From an uncultured Bacillota bacterium (lineage in GTDB: Bacteria > Bacillota_I > Bacilli_A > RFN20 > CAG-826): 11,760 nt of DNA. How positions within the stretch are numbered: the first letter of the stretch is position 1; each line of letters opens with the position of its first letter. Shown here piece after piece: positions 1 to 7,167 of the stretch. The notes below the pieces were generated by a model. That model was not told the origin of the DNA, ran no database searches, and was given only the letters and a program-made list of their open reading frames with translations. The translations under genes were made by a program, and so were the position numbers. The DNA is taken from contig CAMORJ010000047.1 of assembly GCA_946623775.1 (NCBI GenBank), forward strand, positions 1 to 11,760, given 5' to 3'.

Positions 1-584
1 GCGATCCAAAGCTTTATAAATGGCATTCCATCTGGGATAAGCCCCCCCACCACATTCATCGGTCTGCGCCATCCGCCATCGAGATCCAACGACATTTTGA
101 TGTATTCGTCCTCATTCACGATTGCCGAAATAAAGGCTTCATAAATAAGCGGGAACGTCACCAAAGCGCATAGAATGCACGGGAGATAATCGATATGCGT
201 CGGCTTTGCGAGCATCGCGCCCGCAAGGACAATAACCACCGCTGCCGTCGGCACGGCTCTGGCAACGGCAACGGGAATCTTCAAAAAGTATTTTGCAAAC
301 GGAAAAAGACCCGATATGGTGCCAAGAATCGCCGCCAAAACGAAACTGCCTCCAAACCCGATGAGAATTCGGAGAATCGTCCATCCGATCGCTACCCAGG
401 TATCCTTTGCTTTCGCCGCGAATAAAATGGTCCCCATCCGATAAACGGTTTCATGAGGGTAAGGCAAAAAGTAATTTCCATCCTTGATTAGGAGATAAGA
501 GGCAAGATACCAAACGCCAATCAAAAAAGCGAACCCCAAGGAAATGAATGCAATTTTCAATACAGGGGTCCGCTCTTTTTTCAT
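1..584 (-). CDS. ABC transporter permease, SsuC/TauC-like, 3' end beyond the window
   Basis: This is the membrane subunit of a binding-protein-dependent importer. The frame is open from an ATG at 584 to the window edge, giving 194 complete codons. An N-terminal membrane segment lies at about residues 9-32, followed by the FLPYPHETV segment (39-47) that resembles the 'LPSP..V' start of nitrate/sulfonate/taurine permeases. Further hydrophobic segments lie at about 64-95, 105-125 and 132-155. Residues about 160-190 (DLDGG...GLIPDGMPFI) fit the cytoplasmic EAA loop that contacts the ATPase, with its Gly and I-x-x-x-x-P spacing. The preceding gene encodes a binding lipoprotein 9 bases upstream, so the two probably form one system; the substrate is unknown. 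There is no Shine-Dalgarno sequence. A 7-G run in the coding strand (42-48) leaves the frame intact. Family assignment is fairly firm. Confidence 0.85.
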   Translation of the reverse strand, partial: MKKERTPVLKIAFISLGFAFLIGVWYLASYLLIKDGNYFLPYPHETVYRMGTILFAAKAKDTWVAIGWTILRILIGFGGSFVLAAILGTISGLFPFAKYFLKIPVAVARAVPTAAVVIVLAGAMLAKPTHIDYLPCILCALVTFPLIYEAFISAIVNEDEYIKMSLDLDGGWRRPMNVVGGLIPDGMPFIKLWI

Positions 585-590
585 AGATAC

Positions 591-619
591 ACTTTAAGCG
601 AGGAAAGCGGAATCGTCAA
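591..619 (-). promoter_or_regulatory. Possible leaderless promoter for the ABC permease
   Basis: On the minus strand TTGACG (619-614) is followed after 17 bases by TAAAGT (596-591) and, 6 bases later, by the permease ATG at 584. The -35 matches TTGACA at 5 of 6 positions and the -10 matches TATAAT at 4 of 6. The first three bases of the -10 are the TAA stop of the lipoprotein gene. A transcript would begin at or next to the ATG, which fits the missing ribosome-binding site. The permease could equally be read only from the upstream operon. Confidence 0.4.
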
Positions 620-1649
620 ACGCCGAGCCACCCAAAGCGACGTTGAAGTCGTTTGCGATAGCTTTTCTGGTATTCAAAGCGGTGTCTTTATACAAGCCCA
701 ATCCGTTTTTGCCATCTGCCTGAATCTGGCTAAAGATGGCGGCGTTGGGGATGCCAAAGCGCGCTTTGACATTATCTTCGCCTTCGGTTGCTTCTTCGTA
801 GGCGTTCAAAGAGGCAGCGACTTTAGCCGGATCGTCGATTGCATCGGCGACGCGAGCATCGACTTGGCTCAGGAACGCCGCAACGGCAGCCGGATGGTTC
901 GCATAAGTATTGTTGTTGATGAACAACGCCCCGCCCGGAATCTTTCCGTTGGAGTGGAATTTCGCCCACTCCGTCTGGAGATTATAGATCGTATTGAGCG
1001 TGACGCCCTGCTTCTTCAGCGCGGCGGTGACTGCGGTTTTGACCGGCTCGGCGATGACATAGTAATCGTGGCTTTGGCCTTTGGTCGAGACAAGGTTGGA
1101 TTGAACCGTGGCAACGCCATCTTCGAAGGTAGCCAAAGAGCTGGAGGCATAATCGCCCCAGTTCCAGTTGTTCTTGGCGAGCGAGATGAATGCTTTCGCC
1201 GCATTTCCGGTTTTGACGAAGGCATCGATGGTCGAAGAGGCATTGAACGCTTCCTCGGCGGTATGCTTGACCGAAACGACGGAGAAGGAATCGCCGACGG
1301 AAATGAATCTGGCAAGCTTGTAGTTGCGCTTATTCACGGTGATGTTGGTAAGACCGCTGGTGCCATCGAAGACGATGGCGTCGTAATTATCCGAAGCAAA
1401 AGCCTGGGGGATGAATTCCGCAGGGGTCGCCGTAGACATCCATTTGGCATTGGCGCCTTGGTCATAGAAGGCCATGGTTGGGATTCCGGTTGGGGAAATC
1501 CATTTCATCTCATAAGAGTCGGCGGCAGCGGAACTCGATGCGCCAGAAGCGCTGCCGCTTGCCCCACTGGTATTAACGGGGGTGACGGAAATGCCGCAAG
1601 AAGCAAGCGCGAACGCGGCCGCGGCAAACAAAACCGATTTTTTGTTCAT
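594..1649 (-). CDS. ABC transporter substrate-binding lipoprotein, SsuA/TauA/NMT1-like
   Basis: This is a membrane-anchored solute receptor of 351 residues. A lipoprotein signal peptide is clear: MNKK, a hydrophobic stretch (residues 5-16) and the lipobox LASC with Cys18 as the predicted lipid-modified residue. A Ser/Ala/Gly-rich low-complexity tether follows (about 27-44), then the binding domain opening with KWISPTGIPTMAFYDQG. That opening resembles the start of periplasmic-binding-fold proteins of the nitrate/sulfonate/thiamine-precursor group, and the length suits the group. The assignment is supported by the permease gene 9 bases downstream. The ATG lies 2 bases after the deoB stop, and a GGAG (1664-1667) inside the end of deoB is 14 bases from it, longer than optimal, so translational coupling to deoB is likely. 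The substrate cannot be read from sequence. Sulfonate, nitrate or pyrimidine-type thiamine precursors are family possibilities only. Confidence 0.78.
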   Translation of the reverse strand: MNKKSVLFAAAAFALASCGISVTPVNTSGASGSASGASSSAAADSYEMKWISPTGIPTMAFYDQGANAKWMSTATPAEFIPQAFASDNYDAIVFDGTSGLTNITVNKRNYKLARFISVGDSFSVVSVKHTAEEAFNASSTIDAFVKTGNAAKAFISLAKNNWNWGDYASSSLATFEDGVATVQSNLVSTKGQSHDYYVIAEPVKTAVTAALKKQGVTLNTIYNLQTEWAKFHSNGKIPGGALFINNNTYANHPAAVAAFLSQVDARVADAIDDPAKVAASLNAYEEATEGEDNVKARFGIPNAAIFSQIQADGKNGLGLYKDTALNTRKAIANDFNVALGGSAFDDSAFLA

Positions 1650-1651
1650 GG

Positions 1652-2860
1652 TTATTCAAATAACTCCATTATCGGATCGCCGAGCATCGACGGATCCTTT
1701 TTAAGTCCGAAATTGTAGAGGCAGCTCTCGCCGATGTCTGCGAAAGTAGCTCTTTCCTCGAGATAACGACCGCCGGATATGCTGGGAGAATATAGCAATA
1801 GCGGGACTTTTTCCCTGGTGTGGTCGGTGCCATGGAAAGTCGGATCGTTACCATGGTCCGCGGTGATCATCAGCAAGTCGTCATCGTTCATGTTGGCGAT
1901 GAACTCCCCTACTCTCTTGTCCAAGGCCTCGAGGCAATGCGCATATCCGGGCGCGTTGCGGCGATGGCCATACTCGGAGTCGAATTCGACGAGGTTGACG
2001 AAGCAGATTCCCGTCCAGTCTTCCTCTTTCAGCTGACGGATGCTTTCGTCCATGCCTTCTTCATTCGTGGCGGTATGGATGGTTTTGACGATGCCCACGC
2101 CGTTGAAGATATCGTTGATTTTGCCAACGGCGGAGACCATGTATCCGTTTTGCTTGAGGATATCGAGGGCGGTGATGTTGGTTGGGGAGACCGTGTAGTC
2201 ATGACGGTTTGCGCCGTCGCGGACGAAGCTGTCTTTGTTTTCGCCATAGAATGGCCTGGCGATGACGCGGCCGACCAAATACTCAGGCCTCATGCAGATT
2301 TCCCTGGCGATTTCGCAGCAGCGATATAGCTCAGGGACGGGAACGGTTTCTTCATGAGCGGCGATTTGGAGGACCGAATCGGCGGAAGTGTAGACGATGA
2401 GTGAGCCATCGCGCTTGCACTCCTCGCCCAAAACCTTGAGGATCTCGGTTCCGGAGGCGGAGTAATTGCCGATGCACTTATGCCCGGTCTTCTCTTCCAA
2501 TTCGTCCATGAGAGCCTGCGGGAATCCGGTATCGGTGAAGGTCTGGAATGGCTTTTGGGTGTTCACGCCCATCATTTCCCAGTGGCCGGTCATCGTATCT
2601 TTCCCATTGCTGGTCTCACGAAGGCGCATCGAGAAAGCGAAGGGATGCTCTGCGATGGGTTTGACGCCCATGATATCGTCTAATTGGCCGATGCCCATCG
2701 CTTCCATATAGGGAACGTTCAGCCCGCCGACGGACTCGGCGGCATGCGCCCAGGTATTGGAACCGACGTCATCGAATAGCGCCGCATCGGGCTCTTCGCC
2801 GACGCCAGCGGAATCTGCGACGATCACAAATATCCTTTTGAATTTCTTGAATTGCTTCAT
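1652..2860 (-). CDS. deoB: Phosphopentomutase (DeoB)
   Basis: This cytoplasmic Mn-dependent enzyme interconverts ribose-1-phosphate and ribose-5-phosphate, and the deoxyribose equivalents, linking nucleoside breakdown to the pentose phosphate pathway. The 402 residues match the usual length of about 390-400. Alkaline-phosphatase-superfamily motifs are complete: ADSAGVGEEPDA with metal ligand Asp16, KDTMTGHWEMMG with the phosphorylated Thr89, EFDSEYGHRRN with Asp294 and His299, and ADHGNDPTFHGTDHTRE with Asp335, His336 and His347. These correspond by regular offset to the known ligands and Thr85 of the Bacillus cereus enzyme. The start has an AAGGAG ribosome-binding site (2869-2874) 8 bases upstream and a perfect TATAAT before it. 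The neighbour xerD upstream reproduces the Bacillus ripX-drm pairing, but the purine nucleoside phosphorylase gene usual downstream is replaced by transporter genes. Confidence 0.97.
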   Translation of the reverse strand: MKQFKKFKRIFVIVADSAGVGEEPDAALFDDVGSNTWAHAAESVGGLNVPYMEAMGIGQLDDIMGVKPIAEHPFAFSMRLRETSNGKDTMTGHWEMMGVNTQKPFQTFTDTGFPQALMDELEEKTGHKCIGNYSASGTEILKVLGEECKRDGSLIVYTSADSVLQIAAHEETVPVPELYRCCEIAREICMRPEYLVGRVIARPFYGENKDSFVRDGANRHDYTVSPTNITALDILKQNGYMVSAVGKINDIFNGVGIVKTIHTATNEEGMDESIRQLKEEDWTGICFVNLVEFDSEYGHRRNAPGYAHCLEALDKRVGEFIANMNDDDLLMITADHGNDPTFHGTDHTREKVPLLLYSPSISGGRYLEERATFADIGESCLYNFGLKKDPSMLGDPIMELFE

Positions 2861-2893
2861 GATGGTAGCTCCTTGCGGATTTCACCGCTCGTT

Positions 2894-2923
2894 ATTATAT
2901 AACGCCCTAATTTCTTAAGTTAG
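2894..2923 (-). promoter_or_regulatory. deoB promoter with perfect -10 hexamer
   Basis: In the gap between xerD and deoB a perfect TATAAT lies on the minus strand at 2899-2894. The -35 is weak: CTAACT at 2923-2918, 3 of 6 matches with an 18-base spacer. The -10 sits inside a short inverted repeat, GTTAT-ATA-ATAAC (2903-2891), which could be an operator or simply AT-rich sequence. The expected transcript has a leader of about 25-30 bases with an AAGGAG site (2874-2869) before the ATG. It would drive deoB, the lipoprotein and possibly the permease. Confidence 0.6.
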
Positions 2924-2931
2924 CGATATGC

Positions 2932-3816
2932 TCAGTCATTTTCCATGTAGTCATCGTAACTATCCGCGATGCGCGTGGATGAGACGTGGGTATAGACCTG
3001 AGTCGTTGCCAAATGGGAATGCCCGAGCATCCCCTGCACCATTCTGATATGGGCGCCGCGCTCCAAAAGATGGGTGGCGAAGCAATGGCGGAGGGTGTGT
3101 GGGCTGATGGTTTTCTCTATCCCCGCCATCGCGGCGTATTTCCGGACCTGCATGAAGAAATAATTCCGCGAAATCCTCTCGCCGCGAAGATTCAGGAAAA
3201 CATAGGGGCTGCGTTTGCCTTTGTTGGATTCCCTGAACGTATGGATGTAAGTATCCAAGAACGACAAGGCCACAGGAGAAATCGGCACGGTGCGTTGCTT
3301 ATTCCCTTTGCCATGGCGGATGGTGATCAAGCGGTTCTCAAACGAAATCGCATCCAAGCGGAGCCCGCACAGTTCGCTGACGCGGAGCCCCGAGGCATAC
3401 ATGGTCTCCAGCATCGCCTTATCGCGGCACCCCGATTCGGTGGAATCATCCGGCTGGTCCAAAAGCGCTTCGACCTCTTCGTAGCTCAAAACGGTCGGAA
3501 GGTGTTCGCCGATGCGCGGGAGAGTCGCTTTCTCGCAATGCAAATCGGCGATGCCCCGCTTGTCTATGAATAAATAGAAGTTATATAGGCAGGAGACGCG
3601 TCTTGCGATGGTTGAGGAGGAATGCATTTTATCGCCTTCTCGAAGCGCGAATTCCTCCAAATCCGATTCTCGAAGATCCGCAACGTCTTTCTTGTCCGGG
3701 AATTCGCGCAGGAAAATCTTCAAGTCCTCGGCATAATCCTCGATGGTTTTTTGGGATAAGCCCCGGCTGGCGCGAAGATATTGGAGATATAAGTCGATGG
3801 CGTCAACGATTTCCAT
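2932..3816 (-). CDS. xerD: Tyrosine recombinase XerD
   Basis: This is a site-specific recombinase that, with a XerC partner, resolves chromosome dimers at dif near the division septum. The 294 residues are typical. The N-terminal core-binding domain (about 1-105) has the SAM-like opening LYLQYLRASRGLSQKTIEDY. The catalytic domain carries the full set: Arg145 in ASGLRVSEL, a Lys at 170 or 173 in GKGNKQR, His240 and Arg243 in SPHTLRHCFATH, His266 in GMLGHSHLATTQ, and the nucleophile Tyr275 in VYTHV. The MVQGMLGHSHLATTQVYTHV stretch is closer to XerD than to XerC. The gene overlaps the dinB end by 14 bases, and an AAGGGAGG site (3836-3829) inside dinB precedes the ATG by 12 bases, so the two are probably co-translated. 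Placement just before deoB matches Bacillus ripX. Nothing nearby suggests a phage or integron integrase. Confidence 0.93.
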   Translation of the reverse strand: MEIVDAIDLYLQYLRASRGLSQKTIEDYAEDLKIFLREFPDKKDVADLRESDLEEFALREGDKMHSSSTIARRVSCLYNFYLFIDKRGIADLHCEKATLPRIGEHLPTVLSYEEVEALLDQPDDSTESGCRDKAMLETMYASGLRVSELCGLRLDAISFENRLITIRHGKGNKQRTVPISPVALSFLDTYIHTFRESNKGKRSPYVFLNLRGERISRNYFFMQVRKYAAMAGIEKTISPHTLRHCFATHLLERGAHIRMVQGMLGHSHLATTQVYTHVSSTRIADSYDDYMEND

Positions 3817-4993
3817 TCTTCTTTTTCGCCTCCCTTCCCCTTATCAGGACATTGCCTTTCATCTTCCGATTCAGTTCGGCGATGAGAAGCTTCGTCGCAT
3901 CGCGTTCCTCGTAATCGGAATAATTCCATAAGCTCATCTGCACGCTTTTCTGCGCCGGGTTGCACAATCTGCCAAGCGTTATGCCGATCAAGCGCACCGA
4001 GAGCCCTTCGTAATGGCTTTTGTATAGTTCGCCGGCTTTTTTGATCATGATCTCCGCCGAATCGATTGGCTCGTCGAAGCTGAATGCCTTCGAATGGAGC
4101 TTGAAATCCGGCGTTTTGACCGTAAGCGTCAGCGTCTCCCCCATCAATTTGGCGCGTTTAGTCCGCTCCGCGACTTCGTTGCATAAATCGATGATGGTTT
4201 GCTCAGCCTCGTCAAATGAATCGATGTCGTGCATCAAAGTCGTGGAATTGCCGATGCTTTTCGGGTCCTCATGATCCAAAGACAGGGAATCCTCTCCCCT
4301 GCCGTTCACCCATTCCGAAACCGTGAAATAGAATTTGCCGAGTTCCTTCTGAAGCGCCTCATCGCCTTCGTCGATTCTTCTTTTCAGATCCCCGATGGTG
4401 GCGATTCCGATTTCCTTCAAACGGGGGCATGTCTTTTTCCCGATTCCCCAAAACGATTCAATCGGCATCGGATAAAGGACCTTCTCCAAATCCCTTCGCC
4501 TCAAAAAGGTGAGGCCCATAGGCTTTTTCATATCGCTCGCCATCTTCGCGAGCCATTTCGTAGGCGCGACGCCGATGGAGCACTTCAGCCCCACTTGCTC
4601 CAGCAAGCCGAACTGCAGCGAATGGAAATAAGCGACGGGATCCTTCACGTTTTTCAGAACATCGGTGAAATCCACGAACGCCTCATCCACGGAAGCCGCT
4701 TCGATTTTCCACGAATGCTGAGCCAGATATCCGAAAAAGGAATTCGAGAGGATATGGTAATACTCGTAATCCGGGTGGATGACGATGGCATGGGGACAGC
4801 ATTTAAGCGCCTGGAACATCGGCTGGCCCGAATGGCATCCGTATTTCCTCGCCGCATAGGAACAGGTCGAGACGATTCCGCTTCGGCCTTCATGGCCAAT
4901 CAAAACAGGCTTATCCACCAACGAAGGATTACGCAATTCCTCAGCCGTGACGAAGAAAGCGTTTAAATCGATGTGGGCGATGATTTTTGCCAT
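3803..4993 (-). CDS. dinB: DNA polymerase IV, Y-family (DinB)
   Basis: This error-prone translesion polymerase extends past damaged template and acts at stalled forks. The 396 residues hold the standard order: HIDLNAFF with metal ligand Asp9 and predicted steric-gate Phe14, the YAARKYGCHSGQPM finger motif (46-59), ASVDEAFVD with catalytic Asp103 and Glu104, SIGVAPTKWLAKMASDMKKP (139-158), the thumb helix-hairpin motif FWGIGKKTCPRLKEIGI (181-197), and a little-finger domain from about 240. The usual DMD triplet reads DLN; its second acidic residue is not a metal ligand. QMSLW at 352-356 looks like a beta-clamp-binding peptide. The start is fixed because the family needs only a few residues before the first Asp. 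No Shine-Dalgarno sequence precedes it; instead a strong promoter ends 6 bases from the ATG. No LexA-type box of the Bacillus CGAAC-N4-GTTCG form is visible. Confidence 0.95.
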   Translation of the reverse strand: MAKIIAHIDLNAFFVTAEELRNPSLVDKPVLIGHEGRSGIVSTCSYAARKYGCHSGQPMFQALKCCPHAIVIHPDYEYYHILSNSFFGYLAQHSWKIEAASVDEAFVDFTDVLKNVKDPVAYFHSLQFGLLEQVGLKCSIGVAPTKWLAKMASDMKKPMGLTFLRRRDLEKVLYPMPIESFWGIGKKTCPRLKEIGIATIGDLKRRIDEGDEALQKELGKFYFTVSEWVNGRGEDSLSLDHEDPKSIGNSTTLMHDIDSFDEAEQTIIDLCNEVAERTKRAKLMGETLTLTVKTPDFKLHSKAFSFDEPIDSAEIMIKKAGELYKSHYEGLSVRLIGITLGRLCNPAQKSVQMSLWNYSDYEERDATKLLIAELNRKMKGNVLIRGREAKKKNGNR

Positions 4994-4999
4994 AGCAAA

Positions 5000-5028
5000 A
5001 GTATAAACCCGAAACTCCGTTATGTTAA
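5000..5028 (-). promoter_or_regulatory. dinB promoter, predicted leaderless start
   Basis: On the minus strand TTAACA (5028-5023) and TATACT (5005-5000) are separated by 17 bases; each matches its consensus at 5 of 6 positions. The -10 ends 6 bases before the dinB ATG at 4993. A start 6-7 bases downstream of the -10 would place the first transcribed base at or beside the A of ATG, so the mRNA would have essentially no leader. The intervening TTTGCT contains no ribosome-binding site. Confidence 0.72.
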
Positions 5029-5035
5029 TAAACGG
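5017..5035. repeat. Inverted repeat spanning the dinB -35 element
   Basis: Perfect 5-base arms CCGTT and AACGG (5017-5021 and 5031-5035) are separated by 9 bases that contain the TTAACA -35 element. The placement would suit a repressor operator, but the arms are short, the loop has no U-rich tail for a terminator, and the sequence is not a LexA box. It may be chance. Confidence 0.3.
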
Positions 5036-5047
5036 CCAAAGGAAAAA

Positions 5048-6919
5048 TCAGGAGAGGAATTCTTTGAGACTTTCCAAGGCCTGGGATGGCTTCAATCCGA
5101 ATTTGGAAAGCTGATCGTTCAAACTCGCTTGCGCGATGAAGCGATTCGGGATGGCGACGGTTTTGGCCTTGCCTTGATAGCCCATTTTCATCAAAGCGCA
5201 TAAAACCTCTTGGGCAAAGCCCTGTTCGGTTGAATACGGGTCATAGACGAAGATCTTCTTGTACTTGGCGGCAAGCTTGGAAACCTCTTCCTCGGCGACC
5301 GGCAATAGATACACAGGGTCGATGATATCGCAGTCAATGCCATTCTCTTCGATGAGTTTGGCCAAATCCCTGCCCAACGGGCCGATCGTCAGAACGACGT
5401 TCTCACTGCCGTTTTCTTTTAAAGGCAAGAACTTATCCAAGGGCAATTCGATTGGGTCATCATCCCCGATTTCCGGCACCAATTCGCGGGAATAGCGGAT
5501 GCAGAAGACGCCGTTCTTCCCCATCGATTGGTCAAACAGCGCCCGGGCAATGGATTTGTTTGAGGGCATGGTCAGGCGGATGCCGGGAATGGATTTCAAG
5601 AAAGCGGCATCGTAAATGCCTTGATGCGTGTCGCCGTTTTTGCCTACCAAGCCGGCTCTATCGATCAAAATCGACATGTCGACGTTCAAGCGGGCGCAGT
5701 CATGCGCCAATTCGTCATAGGCGCGTTGCAAGAAAGTCGAATAGATGCTGACGATCGGATGAAGTCCGCTCAAAGCGAGGGCGCCAGACATGGTCAAAGC
5801 ATGCTCTTCGGCAATTCCAACGTCGGCGCAGCGGTCAGGGTAGGCTTCGAACACTTCCTCGAGTCCGCTTCCTTTTCCGGTTGCAGGAACGACGACATAG
5901 GCATTTTCGTTGCGTCCCATCTCTTCTTTGATGACGTCCGAGAAATAATGGCTCCAGGAAATGAAGCCGGGATGAAGTTTCTTGGGCGAGCCATCCTCGA
6001 TGTTGAATGGAGTGACGCCATGCCAATAGCCGATTCTATCCCGCTCAGCGGGCCCATACCCTTTTCCTTTTTTCGTGATAATGTGCAAAACGACAGGCCT
6101 GGTCGAATTTTTCGCTCTCTTAAGAGCTCTCTCCATGGTCTTGATATTATGGCCATCATAGGGGCCCATGTAGGTATAGCCTAAGTTATCGAACAAGGTG
6201 ATGGGCACCAGCTTGCGCTTGATGGATTCCTTCAAGCCGGAGCTGAAAGAATAGAGGGCTTTGCCGATTTTGCCATGGGACAAGAGTCTGCGGTAACCAC
6301 GCTTAATGCGGTTATACGCCTTCCCGGTTGAGATTTTTCTAAAGAAACGCCCCATGCCGCCTGACGGCAGTGAAATAGACATGTCATTGTCATTCAGGAC
6401 GATGATGACCTTATGCTTCCTAGCGGCAAGATCATTCAGGCCTTCAAAACTAAGCCCGTTAACGATGGAAGAATCGCCGATGAACGCGACGATTTCATAA
6501 TCTTCGTGCTTTAGATCGCGGGCGATGGCAAAACCTTCCGCGGCGGAAATCGATGTGGACGAATGTCCAGCCTCGTAATGGTCATAAGGGGATTCGCATA
6601 GCTTCTGGAAGCCCGCGACATAGTTCTCCTCATTGAGATGCTCGAGGCTGCGGCCGGTCAGGATCTTATGGACATAGCACTGGTGGCCAACATCGAAGAT
6701 AAGCTTGTCTTTTGAGAAGTCGAAAACGCGGTGCAAGGCGACCGTCGCCTCGACAACGCCGAGGTTGGAAGACAGGTGGCCGCCATAAACGGACGTGGCC
6801 TCTAGAATCGCCTTTCTAATGTCATGGCACAACAACGAAAGAGACGGATAATTTAGCGTTTTTACAAACGAAGGGTCCGTTATTGATTTTATGTCAATTC
6901 TTTCGATTTTGTCGGACAT
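5048..6919 (-). CDS. dxs: 1-deoxy-D-xylulose-5-phosphate synthase (Dxs)
   Basis: This thiamine-diphosphate enzyme condenses pyruvate and glyceraldehyde-3-phosphate, the entry step of the MEP isoprenoid pathway. Numbering here starts at a TTG at 6925, two codons before the ATG at 6919. Diagnostic motifs are YGGHLSSNLGVVEA with His50, DVGHQCYVHKILTGR (78-92), the cofactor motif from GDSS (150-153) to LNDN (177-180), MGPYDGHN (253-260), catalytic Glu373 in VGIAEEHALT, and STFLQRAYDE with DRAGLVGKNGDTHQG (422-436). The third position of the usual GDG is Ser, but the metal-binding Asp and Asn remain. The C-terminal transketolase-like domain is present. I prefer the ATG because it is the stronger start codon; neither has a ribosome-binding site. 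In Bacillus ispA lies between xseB and dxs; here there is only an AT-rich 47-base gap. Confidence 0.94.
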   Translation of the reverse strand: MSDKIERIDIKSITDPSFVKTLNYPSLSLLCHDIRKAILEATSVYGGHLSSNLGVVEATVALHRVFDFSKDKLIFDVGHQCYVHKILTGRSLEHLNEENYVAGFQKLCESPYDHYEAGHSSTSISAAEGFAIARDLKHEDYEIVAFIGDSSIVNGLSFEGLNDLAARKHKVIIVLNDNDMSISLPSGGMGRFFRKISTGKAYNRIKRGYRRLLSHGKIGKALYSFSSGLKESIKRKLVPITLFDNLGYTYMGPYDGHNIKTMERALKRAKNSTRPVVLHIITKKGKGYGPAERDRIGYWHGVTPFNIEDGSPKKLHPGFISWSHYFSDVIKEEMGRNENAYVVVPATGKGSGLEEVFEAYPDRCADVGIAEEHALTMSGALALSGLHPIVSIYSTFLQRAYDELAHDCARLNVDMSILIDRAGLVGKNGDTHQGIYDAAFLKSIPGIRLTMPSNKSIARALFDQSMGKNGVFCIRYSRELVPEIGDDDPIELPLDKFLPLKENGSENVVLTIGPLGRDLAKLIEENGIDCDIIDPVYLLPVAEEEVSKLAAKYKKIFVYDPYSTEQGFAQEVLCALMKMGYQGKAKTVAIPNRFIAQASLNDQLSKFGLKPSQALESLKEFLS

Positions 6920-6961
6920 ATTCAATACTAATAAACTACTAATTTTCTACAGATTTTCTAC
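6918..6961 (-). repeat. Four-unit 11-base repeat in the leader of dxs
   Basis: Read on the minus strand from 6961, units begin with GTA exactly every 11 bases: GTAGAAAATCT, GTAGAAAATTA, GTAGTTTATTA and GTATTGAATAT. Units 1 and 2 agree at 9 of 11 positions and units 2 and 3 at 8 of 11; the fourth keeps only the GTA start and general AT content. They fill nearly the whole xseB-dxs gap and run into the dxs start. The spacing is near one helical turn. It may be a protein-binding or translation-enhancing leader, or AT-rich coincidence. Confidence 0.45.
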
Positions 6962-6966
6962 TTATC

Positions 6967-7167
6967 TTACTTCTTCTCGCCACTGATTTCTTCAATCTTG
7001 AGTTTGGCTTGAGAAAGCTCTTCTTGAAGTTCAACTATAAGCTTTTTCCCTTCTTCGAATAGAGCCATGGACTGCTCCAAAGGGAGAACCTCGCCTTCAA
7101 TCTTGGCGACGATCTCGTTCAGGCGTTCAAGACGCGCCTCAAAACTCTTTTTATCTTCATTTGCCAT
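6967..7167 (-). CDS. xseB: Exodeoxyribonuclease VII small subunit (XseB)
   Basis: This is the small subunit of exonuclease VII, which degrades single-stranded DNA from both ends; several XseB copies bind one XseA chain. The 66-residue protein has the family signature: SFEARLERLNEIVAKIE (8-24) followed by LPLEQSMALFEEGKKLI (28-44) and a Lys/Glu-rich helical tail. Two helices forming a coiled-coil hairpin are expected. The gene overlaps the end of xseA by 11 bases, and an AAGGAG site inside xseA (7183-7178) lies 10 bases from the ATG, so it is probably translated in step with xseA. Confidence 0.93.
   Translation of the reverse strand: MANEDKKSFEARLERLNEIVAKIEGEVLPLEQSMALFEEGKKLIVELQEELSQAKLKIEEISGEKK

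Noticed and set aside
864..1718. 284-codon open frame on the plus strand opposite the lipoprotein and the end of deoB
   Set aside because: It is antisense to a lipoprotein with a clear lipobox and family match. The product is Gly/Arg/Asp-rich with no recognisable domain, typical of a mirror frame in moderately GC-rich genes.
2861..2931. Riboswitch upstream of deoB
   Set aside because: The predicted leader is only about 25-30 bases, too short for any known aptamer, and no conserved core is visible.
2932..3816. Tyrosine recombinase as a sign of a prophage or genomic island
   Set aside because: The sequence matches housekeeping XerD, it is next to deoB as in Bacillus, and there are no phage genes, att repeats or tRNA gene nearby.
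4229..4966. 245-codon open frame on the plus strand opposite dinB
   Set aside because: dinB motifs are complete on the minus strand. This frame has a composition rich in Arg, His and Phe and no family resemblance.
6920..6925. TTG start two codons before the dxs ATG
   Set aside because: ATG at 6919 is the stronger codon and neither has a ribosome-binding site. The alternative changes only two residues, so it cannot be excluded but is not preferred.
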